This document shows, in pieces, positions 1-11,800 of a stretch of 64,000 nt of DNA. Position 1 is the stretch's first letter. Every line of letters starts with the position of its first letter. The translations under genes were made by a program, and so were the position numbers. The notes beneath the pieces were generated by a model that saw only the letters and a list, made by a program, of their open reading frames with translations, was not told the DNA's origin and did no database searches. The stretch is taken from the NCBI GenBank assembly GCA_033063855.1, contig CP093830.1, positions 21,762,854 through 21,826,853 on the forward strand, read 5' to 3'. The stretch comes from Smittia aterrima. Lineage: Eukaryota; Arthropoda; Insecta; Diptera; Chironomidae.

Positions 1-471
1 GGGATCAATCCACACTCCAATCTTTTCATGGTCGATGGCCATGTCGATCTCTGGTAGTTTCTCTGACTCTTCAGTTGATACGTCCCTGTGAATTTCCTCG
101 GCTAAAGCTTCGGCCGCACTTTCATTTCCGTCAAGAACTTTAAGCAAAAGTGCTTTTGTTCCCTCTACGTCTTCCTGGATTTCAACGCAAATGCTCTCTC
201 CGAGTGTGTTTTCAAATTTGTTTCCTTCTTCGCCTTTGATGTTCTCCCACAAAGCTGGGAACAGTTTACTAACGTCATGCTTAATTGTTTCCTGTATTAC
301 GACGTCGGCCAGCGTTTTAAAGTCGTGAACGAATCTCTCATTTTTTTCACTTCCTGTTTTTTCCTCCACGAGCAATTTGAATAATTCCTGATTCCTCCGG
401 CACACTCGAGCGATGTTTGCAGCTTTTTCCGATGCGTTGATAAGAGCGGAAATCAGTTCTTTCGTTGTCAT
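1..471 (-). CDS. INPP1: Inositol polyphosphate 1-phosphatase, 5' exon (partial)
   Basis: The ATG is at 471-469 and the frame stays open for 157 codons to the window edge, so this is the amino-terminal part of a longer protein. The visible sequence has the conserved start of this family: residues around ASEKAANIARVCR, then LLVEEKTG, DFKTLADVVIQE and GEEGNKFENTLGES. It ends in VWIDP at residues 153-157, which is the start of the lithium-sensitive phosphatase metal-binding motif (W-x-D-P-x-D-x-T). The Asp at 156 is expected to bind Mg2+. Family knowledge: the enzyme removes the 1-phosphate from inositol 1,4-bisphosphate and inositol 1,3,4-trisphosphate in the cytosol. It lies head to head with MNS1. 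Identification is confident; the catalytic core lies outside the window. Confidence 0.9.
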   Translation of the reverse strand, partial: MTTKELISALINASEKAANIARVCRRNQELFKLLVEEKTGSEKNERFVHDFKTLADVVIQETIKHDVSKLFPALWENIKGEEGNKFENTLGESICVEIQEDVEGTKALLLKVLDGNESAAEALAEEIHRDVSTEESEKLPEIDMAIDHEKIGVWIDP

Positions 472-828
472 CTTAATACTGTTTAGTTCTTGACGAGAAA
501 TTGATTTTACAAATATTTTAAATCTTCAAAACACAAAAGAAAAATTTCAACCCCAGTCTCTCAAGTTTGCCATAGATGGCGTCAAAGTCGAAATGAAAAT
601 TGAGATTTTAATTGCGTAATCTTTGTTTATTTGTTTATCTAAATAATTAACAAGAAAGTTTGGATTCTAAGTGAATCCTTAAAATATTATTAAAGTTTTC
701 ATTCAAGTCTGATTCCTCAATAAACAAACAAGACAAGCAAGTTAATAGAAATCTTAAAAAGTTTCATTAGTAACCGATTTGTTTGGATACCTTCGAGTTG
801 TTTACTTTAGAAATTAGTTAATTAAGCG
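472..828. promoter_or_regulatory. Divergent promoter between INPP1 and MNS1
   Basis: This 357-bp interval separates the start codons of two genes that point away from each other. It must hold both 5' UTRs and both promoters. It is AT-rich, with no obvious TATA box that I would defend. Shared regulation is an inference from the spacing alone. Confidence 0.5.
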
Positions 829-3184
829 ATGAGATGGTGAGATAAGGTGTGGTTCTTGTTTATAAGAGATTAGAGAGTCTTTTTTTATTCAGAGTGGACA
901 GCGACGAATTGAATTTGATGATTTCTCGAGGAATGTCTCTTCAGATAGAAATTGCGAAAATTATGAGAAAGCTTTATATCAAATCCAGCGAAACTCCTCG
1001 TCAAGATCACTTACTCGACGTCTAGCAGATGAACAGAAAGAAAGGGATTTCGATGAGCGTCTTCAGAAGGTAAAGTATCTAATTTAATTTATTTGTTTCA
1101 TGCTTTCAAAGTTTCTTCATTTTGAAACCAACAGTCTCAACAAGAATTCGCTTTCAAAAATGCTCAACTTTTACGCGAACAAGAGGTTGCTAGAAATGAA
1201 GCAGAACAAGCACGAGAGCAATATCATGAACAGAAAATGCGACAACAGATCAGAGAAAATAATCAAGAGCTGAGAATACTTGAGTCGCAACTACGAACTG
1301 CATACGTCTCCAAGGCGCTCGCTGTTCAAAAACAAGAACGAGAAGCTCTTCAGCTTGTTGAGAAGATTAGAGAAAAGGAAGAAAATGAACTTCTTGAAAA
1401 GTCGCGATTGTCTCATCTTGAGGATATTAAGAAAATGCATGAGCTCGATCGAGAGCGTAAGAAGCAACTCCACGAAGATCTAACAAAACAAATTATCTCA
1501 GCGCATCAACAACATCAGAAGCTTTACGAAGAATTCCTTCGAGAGAAATATTATTTGGATGAAATTGCTCAACGTCTGAAAGAGGAATTGATAGAGCAAG
1601 CTCAGAAAAAGATTGATATGAAAGAAAGAACGAAAAAGGAAATGGATGCATTTAAGATTATTAAAAAAGAACTGGAACGTGTCGAGCAGATTGAAACCGA
1701 AGAAGAAAACGAAAGAATTATTGAATATTGCCAGCAACGCGATAAAAAGATTCAAGAAGAAGAGAAACGAGCTAAAGAGCTTGAGATGAATCGAAAGAAT
1801 CTCAACGAAAAAATGGTTGCTGAGCTCTCCGAATTGATCGTAAGTCTTTTTTTTATTTATTTTTAATCTTGTCAGTGAATGTGATCAAGAAGGCATAGAC
1901 ATGCTTTTGATCTGGAAGACATGGACCAAAGCACTCCAGCATCATCCAATCTTTGAGCACAGTCGTGCAGTAATCTTGATAGGAAATTATTCCATCTTTG
2001 TCGACGTCCATTTTCTTGATGATGATGTCGACCAGATCTTTTACTGCCTCATCGACCTCTTCCTCCTGATGTTTATAAACGAATTTGTACATTAAGTTCA
2101 CCATCTGTTCTCGGCGTATTTCTTTCTTGCCCGCAAAGTCGTACACTTTGAAGCAATAGTCAATTTGCTGTTTAAGAGACCCGCGGAGAAAAAGCGACAT
2201 CGCGTTTATCCAATTTCGAAGCGAGACGCTGTTAGTGATTGAAAGAGCGCTGCAGATTCTTTCGATCAAAGCGCCTTCAGCCATGCCGAAAGCTTTGTGA
2301 AGAACGTGACTGAAGTTTTGGTTTGGAAGTTCTTGCTTAAAGTGGCAACCGGCGTCTCTTAGAATCTTGAAATAAATCATTGCGATTGCGTAAAGCTCGT
2401 TCCGGTCGAAATGCCAAGTCGCTTCAGGAGATTTCAAAAGTTCTTTATGAAAGTTGAGGAATGCTCGTTCTTCAGTGCTGTCGCATGTTCGGTCCAATTG
2501 GTTCATTTTGATTTATTTATTTTTTGATGAATTTAGAAGAGACACGTCTTGAGATTGTAGACTTGAAAATACTTAAAGATTCCTGAGATTATCTTTTTCT
2601 TCAACAGGAAAAGAAAATTGAACGTGAAAAGCTTCTTCAAGAGCTTTGGGCTTTCGAGCAGAATGAAAAAATGGAAGAAAAGATTCGTGAACAGCTTGAA
2701 TACCGTTTCCGAGTTCGCGTGGAGACGCGACTAGCATTAGAAGAGCAGTTGATGGATCAACATCGTCGTAAAGAGCTAGACGCACAAGAAGATCGAATTT
2801 TCCGTGAGAAGCAACTCGAGTTGTTGGCTGAGCGCGATAAACTCGACCAGATGTCAGATGAGAAGCGTCGTCGTAAAATGACGGAGCATCGTAAAGCAAC
2901 TCATGAAATGTTGGAGGAAAGGAAACTTCAACGAGCTGAAAAATTGGCCCGAGAGTTACAGCAACGCGATCAAGAGCAAGAGCGCGAGAGGAGAAAGTAA
3001 GTGGCTTTAATCAATTTAAAACATTTATTTAACGACTCCCGTCCTCCGCAGGCAAGAAATCGTCGAAGAGGAACGAATTAAAATCATACAAGAGCACGCC
3101 GAAGCTTTAATGGGTTTTCTTCCCTCTGGAGTGCTCCGAGAAACCGACAGAAAGCATTTGCCAATGTTCCCAAAGAAAAATTGA
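829..3184 (+). CDS. MNS1: MNS1-like axonemal coiled-coil protein (hosts nested calaxin)
   Basis: Proposed exons are 829-836, 895-1069, 1135-1839, 2608-2996 and 3052-3184, giving 469 residues in one frame; human MNS1 is of similar length. Nearly the whole protein is a charged alpha-helical coiled coil rich in Glu, Arg, Lys and Gln. It ends with an MNS1-type tail: EHAEALMGFLPSGVL followed by basic residues. Family knowledge: MNS1 lies in the lumen of axonemal doublet microtubules, associates with outer dynein arm docking and is needed for sperm flagella and motile cilia. The 8-nt first exon (ATG AGA TG) is the weakest part. It works only with acceptor cagag at 894, because the acceptor at 892 would create a stop. 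Exons from 895 on are secure. A polyadenylation signal AATAAA lies at 3219. Confidence 0.85.
1853..2506 (-). CDS. CLXN: Calaxin-like EF-hand protein, intronless, nested in MNS1 intron
   Basis: A single 217-codon frame starts at ATG 2506-2504; the length matches calaxin (EFCAB1), about 211 residues in human. One canonical EF-hand loop is visible near residue 172: D-V-D-K-D-G-I-I-S-Y-Q-D. It is followed by the family signature around LKDWMMLECFGPCLPD. An upstream loop (YDFAGKKEIRREQ, about residue 122) has lost the acidic residues at positions 3, 5 and 12, so it probably does not bind calcium. Family knowledge: calaxin is a calcium sensor attached to outer dynein arm docking complexes and tunes ciliary and flagellar beating. 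The gene fills most of the 768-nt MNS1 intron, on the opposite strand. The lack of introns would fit either an old retrocopy or intron loss. Confidence 0.85.
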   Translation of the reverse strand: MNQLDRTCDSTEERAFLNFHKELLKSPEATWHFDRNELYAIAMIYFKILRDAGCHFKQELPNQNFSHVLHKAFGMAEGALIERICSALSITNSVSLRNWINAMSLFLRGSLKQQIDYCFKVYDFAGKKEIRREQMVNLMYKFVYKHQEEEVDEAVKDLVDIIIKKMDVDKDGIISYQDYCTTVLKDWMMLECFGPCLPDQKHVYAFLITFTDKIKNK

Positions 3185-3218
3185 GGAATTCTCTCCGCGA
3201 ATTCTATTTTCTGATCTC

Positions 3219-3224
3219 AATAAA
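3219..3224 (+). terminator. Polyadenylation signal of MNS1
   Basis: An AATAAA hexamer lies 35 nt past the MNS1 stop codon. No other candidate is closer. Confidence 0.6.
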
Positions 3225-6200
3225 CACTAATTGGACTTTTAATGATATTATGGCACAAATTTGAATGCTCTACGATTGAATAGAAGAAAACGATTGATCA
3301 AAGAAGTTTCCGGGGCATTGAGTAAGTTTCTTTTATTTCTCGCCATTAAGGAATCATTTCAGCAACAATTTTGCTTCTGACGGAAAAGCTATTGAATCTT
3401 TATTTTTATTGAAAACTCATTAAAATGCGACAGGCTCGCCACCGCTGTATACGAAAGCTTTTTGAATTTCAATAGAAATCAAGTCAGTTCAATACACGAG
3501 TCGTCGCTAGAAATATCTTGAGGCGGAATTAGAATGCACGTTGACTCCTACAAACGTTTGTTGTTTGTGTCTACAAGCACATATTGTTCCCACTCGACAT
3601 TTAACCTCTCGATTTGAACCTGACGGCGAAAAAAGTTTTTGAGTGAAATCAATAAGAAAATTCTGAGTAGCACAACTCGAGTTTTTGTTTCAACGAAATG
3701 CTTTTTAATTAAAACTTTTTTTTTCTAAAGGTCGGGCCTTAAACCTTCGCTGATTATGAGTTGCCTATTAAATCATAAAAAATGGAAATTTTATCGACAA
3801 TTACTCGAGTTCAACGATCTCTTCCGGCGAAGCTCAATAAAATCAACAGAGAAACTTTTCCGTCTAAAACCGTGAGACGCTGTTCAATCATCGACAACTA
3901 ATTCGTTTGGAGACTTTAAGTGCTTTCATTTAAACATCAGCGGTTCCTGTTTACGAGAAGATTTCTTAAAGATAAAATAGAAAATCCAATTTCTCTTGTT
4001 TTGATGCCCACAAAAACCTTTTTTTATGACATAAACAACCAATATCCTTAAAGTTAGGGATGAGGGTTGACGAAGCGGAATGAATTTAAGTAGGTTATGA
4101 ATTTTTTACGATTTTCTTAGGTGAATATCGGAGAAATCAAGATAGAAACGTCTGGATATCCTTTCTTCTCTGCTTGACGTAGATTGATTTATTTATCGAC
4201 AAATCTACAAGTTGCGTTTCGGGAGAAATTCAATTTTGCAATAGACACTTCCAAGAACAAATTCGTCGCAAGTCTATAAAGTTATGACGTTTAAATAGAC
4301 AAAAAGCTAGCGCTCTGTTGATTCTTGATTGTAAATGAAAATGTCTCGAAGCGAGAAATGCGTAGAGCGAGCGAAGGAGGAAAGCTTTTTCTAATAATGA
4401 AGAAATATTTTGATTTGAATTTAATTCTGAAAAGACCTTTCAACTTTCAACTACGCAAACCTTTAGATTTCTTCCTAGAAAATATAATTAAATTGTCAAG
4501 ACTTTCTCTGGAGCTAAAGTTCAAGTTCAATCAAGAGTCTGTTGTCTCAGCTTACATTTCAAGTGTCCAATTGTAAATTGATCTGTAAACAACAAAACCT
4601 TGAAAGACCTTCACATCTCACAAGAGCAAACCTTCCTCGAAATCTTCTTATTTGTGTGATGTAAAGAAGCCCAAACAGTTTAGGTCGAATAGAAAGTTTA
4701 TTATTTCCTGAAACAACTTCTGGTGAATAAACAAAACTTTCATCAGAGAGACTTTGGCGGGGGAGAAACTGTTGTTAGGCAAGTAAGATGCTGACGTCAT
4801 GAGATTCATTAATTGACAGCGAAAAAATACGAAAACTTTTCAGAATAATCAATCATACCGAAACTAATTAATTCTCTTCATTGTTGGGCTTTCCTCAATG
4901 CAAATAACGAGAATTTGGGTTTGATAATCTTTTCTCAAAATTATTAAATAACCAACAGCTTATAGAGTAATAGAAATATTTGTCTGGAAAGTTTTAAGCA
5001 CGAACAAGGGACCGATAAAATCAACAACAAAGTTTCTTGCGGGTAGATTACTTTGAATTGCAGTTAAATGTTTGAAACTTTTCTTTATTATTAAAGACAT
5101 GTCGTGTCCTTTGGATTTAATATCTCAGGAAGTTCGCTTAGTTATGTTAGTAACGTGAAACCTTGAGCTCTCCATTTCCTTCCTTATTGTTAACCCAACC
5201 TCAGTTTCTCCTTTTTTTTCGGGTAGACAACTCACCACTTGAGTCACTTCGGCGACAGCAAAGACAATGAAGTCGAGAGATAAGCTTTGTTCAAAGACAT
5301 TTGATGAAACTTCTCCTTCGAGAGAGAAGACAATGCGACCCGCATGTGCTTTCAGATGACAAACAAACCTCAAGAGTTAGGAATTTTTTTGACGTTCAAT
5401 TTTAGTTTTGAAAGGACAAACAAGGAAATAACATTGTCGAGGTAGGAAATCAGATTGAAACTTTTTTCAATATAAAATCAATTAGACCTCGAAAGTTTAG
5501 CTTCAAGAGAATCTTCGGTTTTTAAAAGGTTACACAACCTTCCACCTGGCGTGTTCAACTTTATTTCATTCAGCATGTCTTCAAGCGAAAAAGTTTAATG
5601 AGAAACGTGTTTTGATCTTCTTTGAAAGAAAAAACTCAAAAGAGAGAAGAAGAAAAGTTTCTCAATGTAATTAATAAACAACCGCAAAATTCTTTTCGCT
5701 AAATAATTAAGAAAATTACTCATTGAACTTTCGATATTTTCTGAAGAATCGACAGCTTTTCCTTCGAGTCGTTCGCTGCATTCGTTTCAATCTCGTTGAG
5801 TGAAGCGATCATGCATTAAATCGAAATCGATTACTGGATGCTCATAAATTACGTGCTCGAGGACTCGAGAATGTTTCTCTTTATGATGAAACCTTTTACC
5901 TGATTCATTGCATTAGAACTTTATTTATGAACGACCCCTCGTTGATCCATGAGATTTTGAACTCGCTCGATACCAACGTTTACATTTACGATCCAATCTT
6001 CTGAATCTTTCTTGCATTTATTATGAAAAGAATGAAAAGCAAAAACTCGAAAAGAAAAATTTTATTCACTCGAACTCAGCTTGAACAAATATTGTGCAAA
6101 TGAGGAAACTTTTTCTTTAATCAATTATATCATTCGCTTCCATTCGCCAACATCTGCTTTAAGCGATTCAATGCAAATATAGAAAGAATCTGATTATACT

Positions 6201-6530
6201 CTCTTATGCTCTTGGCAGTTTTCTTTGCTCACTTCAAGATAAATGTTTAAAGCGTTGATGTGAATAAGAAGGAGCTTTTGAATCTCAAGCTGAGACTGTT
6301 TCAAAAGAAATTTATTCTAAACGAAGCTTCCAAGTCCATTGAGCTTTCAAATGGACGCAAAAGGATAAAATATTTCACCGAAAAGCCTTCGTCACCTGTC
6401 CAAAGCTTTATTAAGCTTCTTTTCTCATTTAAAATATTCTTGACCAAAATATTAAAGTCCAATCATTAATTGAAAATTTTGTTGTCACATTCTCATGAAT
6501 TTCGTATTAAACCCACAACGTCATGACAAC

Positions 6531-6564
6531 CATGCGGGGCATCACAAATGCCCACACCGCATGG
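6531..6564. repeat. Imperfect inverted repeat / potential hairpin
   Basis: CATGCGG at 6531-6537 pairs with CCGCATG at 6557-6563, and the adjoining GGCAT (6538-6542) pairs with ATGCC (6548-6552). The loop is CACAA and there is a four-base CACA bulge on the right arm. It is clearly GC-richer than the surrounding DNA. It could be a structured RNA, a conserved regulatory element or chance. Confidence 0.5.
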
Positions 6565-6703
6565 CGTAATAAGTTGATAAATGATCAGCACGCCAAGTGT
6601 CATCACAGCCGAAAAATAAATCAAACGGGACATTTAATTCGATGATTATGGCAAATGCTTTTATTATTATGCGGTTTCGTGAGGATCAAATTTGCGAGAC
6701 AAA

Positions 6704-6797
6704 TGTTCAATCCTCTTATTAAAGTTGTCCATCAATGCTTTTGCGTTTGATCCAATGACTTTTGTCTGTTCAATCCTCTTATTAAAGTTGTTCATCA
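6704..6797. repeat. Direct repeat, 31 bp, period 63
   Basis: A 31-nt unit beginning TGTTCAATCCTCTTATTAAA occurs at 6704-6734 and again at 6767-6797 with one mismatch (C/T near the end). The 32 nt between copies are unrelated. Two copies only; no coding sense was seen. Confidence 0.75.
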
Positions 6798-8884
6798 GAT
6801 TTTTTGTCAGCGCTTTCTCATCACAAAAGTTGAAAGCCCAAAACTAACAAAGCCAGGGAAAAAGTTTTGAATTTTAAATGAGAGCGAGAGCTTTTCAATT
6901 TATGGGAATTATGTGAAGCGATTAAAAAGCTTTGTCGGATTATTCGCTTTCTTTTCATTGAGAGGAGAAGAGGTTAAAGACTTCGTTCGAGTTGCCAAGC
7001 GCAAATATTTTTATTCATGAATCGATTCTTAACGAGTTTGAAATAACTTCAAGGCCAAGTTGATTGAGGAAACACTTTCATGAAAGTTTAATGTCTTCTT
7101 CTTCGATTCTATTCGCAACTAACTCAAATTAATGAGTTTTTCCAATAATCATTCAATTTCCGTAATTTGCGATCAAACATCTCTTTAATGTGTGACGACT
7201 CGTCACTGAACGAGGAAATGTAAAAGCTTTAACAAGCCAGTGAGGGATTGGGGAATGTTTTTCGAGAAAGCTTCGGCTTTCATTTCATCGGCGGTTTACC
7301 GAAAGAACAAAGGAACGTTCAAGCCTCACGCTTCGTGTCATTGTTTTGCCAGGCTTAGGTTTCCTTTTCAGTAAACCTCGCGCAGTCTACATCGACATTC
7401 AAATCGAAAATTCCTTTCGCTCGCGTTCCTCATCATTAACATGCATTATTTCGTGGCTTTCCTTTCGTACTAGACTCGCGATTGTTATTAGAAAACTAAC
7501 GTTTTATTACTGAATCCGCTCAGTTGTTCGAATGAGAGCGTTGAAGTCGGAACTCGCGACGAAAGTTTATTCGAACGGAAGAGTGGTTCTAATCCTTTTG
7601 TGATCCGTTATCTGGAGCATCAAGTGAGCTCGTCTATCATTCGAATCTAATATCGAGTGATGTGGAAATATGTTTCGTGGACGAGTCGAAGCTTCGATGA
7701 GTGGAAATCGATAGAATGAGATAAAAAAATATTTCGAGCAAGTCATGCTGAGTCTCGTCGCGTGGAGAATTTAGTTTCAGCTGTGAATCAGACTCGACTT
7801 TGACTTTCATGATTTTTTTTTGATCCAACTGCTGTTAGACTCGTGCTGCAAGTTTCCTTAGAAATGAAAAACCTTTTTTCCAATTTACGAAAAAGCGAGC
7901 ACCTTGAAAAAGAAATTTAATTTGATTTTCGTTCGCCTTTTCTGTTTTTCCTTCTTCTCGCGGCATCTTTATCTATTTTTAATCGGAATAAGAAAGCGGA
8001 AGAGAACGAGTCCTTGGTCGATTGTAGCTTTCTATTGAAAGCCTCACAAATCTTCGTTTTCCTTTCCATTCAAGCAATTGAATGAGAAGCGGCTCGGGAT
8101 GTTTTCCTTTGGAACACAAAGAAATGAGAATTGATATGAAAATCGCGCGACTCAAACAAGTTTGTCTCCATTCGCACGCAATCAAACAAACGGAAATCGA
8201 AATTCCTTTGCGATCTGTTTACCCAAGAAACTTGAGATGTTTGTTTTGGAGAGGAGCTCGTGACGTAGGATTCTCTTACGCTAGAGAAATCACGAGTCTC
8301 GAGTGATAGAGTTCAAATCTCCTTTGGATTACCAACAGAAACAATTGCAACTCAAAACGTTTTGAATCTTCATCCTTTCATGAATCGCTCGAGGAGAAAA
8401 ATAAATTAATTAAAGTCGAAAGAAAAAAGCTGAGTCCTTGTCTCCTTTAGTTAATTAATCTTAGCGAGAATGCAATTTACGTCTTCTGTGTTGACGGCGT
8501 TAATGAGTTTAACGTCTTGCAGACGACGCCAAGAGTCAATAACATTCCAGCGACAATCTCAATTATCGATTATCAATCATTCAACTCCTTCGTGCTTTCA
8601 AGTGCAAAGCAATTTGCCGCCTCGCTCATTCGTTGCAAAGTGCAGTTCCGCTTAGGCTTCGCTTTGCTTATTAATTTTACATTAGTTCCTTCATTTCATG
8701 GTGAAAAGGCGTTTATCGAGTGAACTTGGAAACACTTGCAATTAAATGAGAGTGGAAAATTACACGCTTTTCCTGAGAAACAAAGCGAGCGATTGAAACA
8801 TTGTCGTTGAAAGTGAAAATTGATTTGTGAAAAGCTTTTTGTTGATTGAAACTGAAAAGCTGATGAAGTGAAGTGAACAACAAA

Positions 8885-11800
8885 ATGACGCAGAACGGGA
8901 ATAGTTCGTCTTCTTTGGTTAATACGCCGACATCGATAGCGACGGGGAACGTTGAGGAACGCTTAATGGTATGTAACAGGAGCAAAATGCAAATTCACTT
9001 CCTTTCACTTCGAGCTGTTCGAAGGAATTTTCCATTTTTCTTTTTTTCCGCTCGTGCTGTTTTTCAAAGATAAATAAAATCCAGGAGCGGAGTCAGTACC
9101 CAAGCTTTACACTTCAATCCTCAAGACGCTACCATCAGCACGTTTACTGAAGCAAAGGCGCTTTAACTCGTCGTCGTCGTCACTACAAAAATTTTCATGT
9201 TTCCATTGCGGAAAATTTTCTGTAAGCGACACATCCGATTTATGATGTTTGCAGAGCATTCATTCAATCGCAAAGCTTGAATAAACATAAAAAAATGTCT
9301 AAAGCATACACTTCCGTACATTTCATAGCGAAAGCTTCATGAGCTATAAGCTTCCGTTTACGGCATTTATAAAAGTTCCCGTGAGCGAGAGCAATGTACT
9401 TTTTGATTGCAAGTCAATTTTCGAACGTTCGATGATTGAATTTAAGTGACATCGCTTTCTCGTTGAAACGAAGTTTAATGACATCATCGTCTTGTTTAAT
9501 TTCCCATTCATTAGGTTGCTGTCAGAGTCCGTCCTATGTTCGATTCGAACGACATCCAATGTATCCAAGTCACGCCCAACTCTGCGATCCTATTTGACGA
9601 GGGTGGAACTCGCAATAAACTCAAGCGATATGTTTACGATCATGTTTTTAACGATTCATCGACGCAGGAAATTGTCTATCAAGAGACCACAGCCGCTTTG
9701 GTGAAAGATGTTCTCAATGGTTATAGCGCGGCTGTATTTGCTTACGGTGCAACGGGATCAGGTCAGTTAATTCTTATTCATTAAACAACGAAAATTTATT
9801 CTCTCATTTCGTGTTTTCGCCTCGCTACGCAGGAAAGTAAGTTGGAACACAAATCGCTGACCTATTTGTCAAACTAATGAACTCATTTCAACTTAGAACG
9901 CACACGATGCTTGGCCCAAATCCAAGAAAAGCCGCAACTCCTTCCGCACAAACACCTTCGTCATCCGGCAGTGATTCCAGCAACACAGGCGATGGACTAA
10001 TGGTGAAAGCCATTGATGACATCTTCAAGTGTGTTGAAGCTTCCGAAGACCCTCAACAATTTCGAGTGAGTCTCGTGCGAAAAATTCAAGGCCGAAAATT
10101 TGTTTTTGCGTCCTTTGTCGTTAGATTGAGAATGAAAATTTATGTGAAAGTTGTTTACCGTCTATCGAGGAATGAAACGATTATTAATTCACAGCACGTT
10201 TGTCGATCCATTGGATTTGATCATCATTCTCGAATCGATAAGCTTAAGGGAAAGTTTTTAAAGTTCATCATCTGTCGTTTCTTTTCTTACAAAGTTCACT
10301 ACTTAAGGAAGCCACTGAAAAGGTTGACGACAACCTTTCATGATAAATTGCTTGTTTTAACTTTAAAATACTTTTTTATCGTCCTTTGTAAGGCTTTATC
10401 GTTCATGACAGTCTCGTGACATCTTCATGAAAACTTGATTCGGGTATGCGGCACAATAATCTGTCCTGTTGAAAGGTGAATGACTCGAGAGTCGTTTTAT
10501 TTGTTCCAGTGTGGGCGAGAGCAAACCATTGTCGATTGACAGGATAGCTCCGCAAACATGATTAGCTGTCGAAAGCTTCACACTGCATCAATTTTCTCTT
10601 TTGTATTACGAAGAGGCGGATCCGTAAGTGAAGCCTAAAATTACCGTTGACTGTTCCACAACTTTCGTGTGAATTTATTAGGCAAGTCTCGATGTATGTT
10701 CCCGAAATACTTTACTCGAGAAAACTTTTATTGATTCCTTTCGGAAGCCCGCTCAAAAAAGAAAGAAAAACTGTCACGCAACTCACAACAAAAAAAGCTT
10801 CCCTGATGGCATATTTCACGAAGTAGATAAAACGTTAATTATTATCGTATTAAGCGTCAGCGGCAGGAGAATTGTCCTCATCGACAATGCAAGGTCGACT
10901 AAGTATTAGTCTTTTATCATTTAATGAATCTCTTGTTGTTGCTCACCCTTCGTTGTTTTGGGGCGGTTGCTTGCACAACGTAATTATTGAATGGAATAAT
11001 TGAAAAACATTTAGTCGACGTTAACAATTTTATTTTTTTATTTCGATAAATTGAGGCAAATAAAAATTTGTTTTCTTCTTGAGTGGGCGTCGATGTTAAG
11101 TAGGTCGGTCGGTACATTAATAATTGAAAGATTTTGCGTCGTTAAAAATTCCTCAAAGGAAGCAGAAAATAAACTTTTAATTACTTGAGAGAAGAAAGTT
11201 AAGTTCATCGATCAAAATGCCGACCACTCGAAGGAAGCTGAAGAAGAAGATTCTTTTTAAACTTTTACATAATCAGTGAAAGCTCTTGAAGGAATAAAAG
11301 CGCTTAATGTTTTTCCTTCCGCAATAAATTGTCTCGAAGTTACCACCTCGACTCACATTGTTGGGCCAATAAACAGTCAAACGTTTGAATAAAGTTTCGT
11401 CCTTGAAGCGTGAACTGACACGAACGTTTTTTACAACGTGAGAAACGAGTTCCTAAGTATCACTTCATTATCAAGAAAACAAAAACGCTACGGAGCTTGA
11501 TTATTGATGGCAACAAATATTTGCGTGGATTACAAATTTTTTTGTTTTCCTTCGGATCAAACTGACTTGACATCGAACAACTCGTTTCTCATTCAACCCA
11601 CGTCTCACGTTCACATCTCATGTTGGAAAGTAAACAGGAAAGAACAACACTTAAAGTCTGATCTTGTAAATAAGATTGCAAGTGAGAGGAGGCAGATAAA
11701 AAAAAGTTGCTGAAAAGTGTCGAACCGGCCACATCCTTGACTTCCATGACTACTCGAGGACCCTTCGAACCCTTTACGGGTGAACGATTTCAAACTTCTA

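Larger units (their letters stand above)
3225..8884. other. Intergenic region MNS1 to KIF19
   Basis: This 5.7-kb stretch has only short AT-rich frames with no recognisable domain and no tRNA-like structure. It contains the hairpin at 6531-6564 and the direct repeat at 6704-6797 listed separately. The KIF19 promoter and 5' UTR must lie in its right part, but I could not fix a transcription start. Confidence 0.5.
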
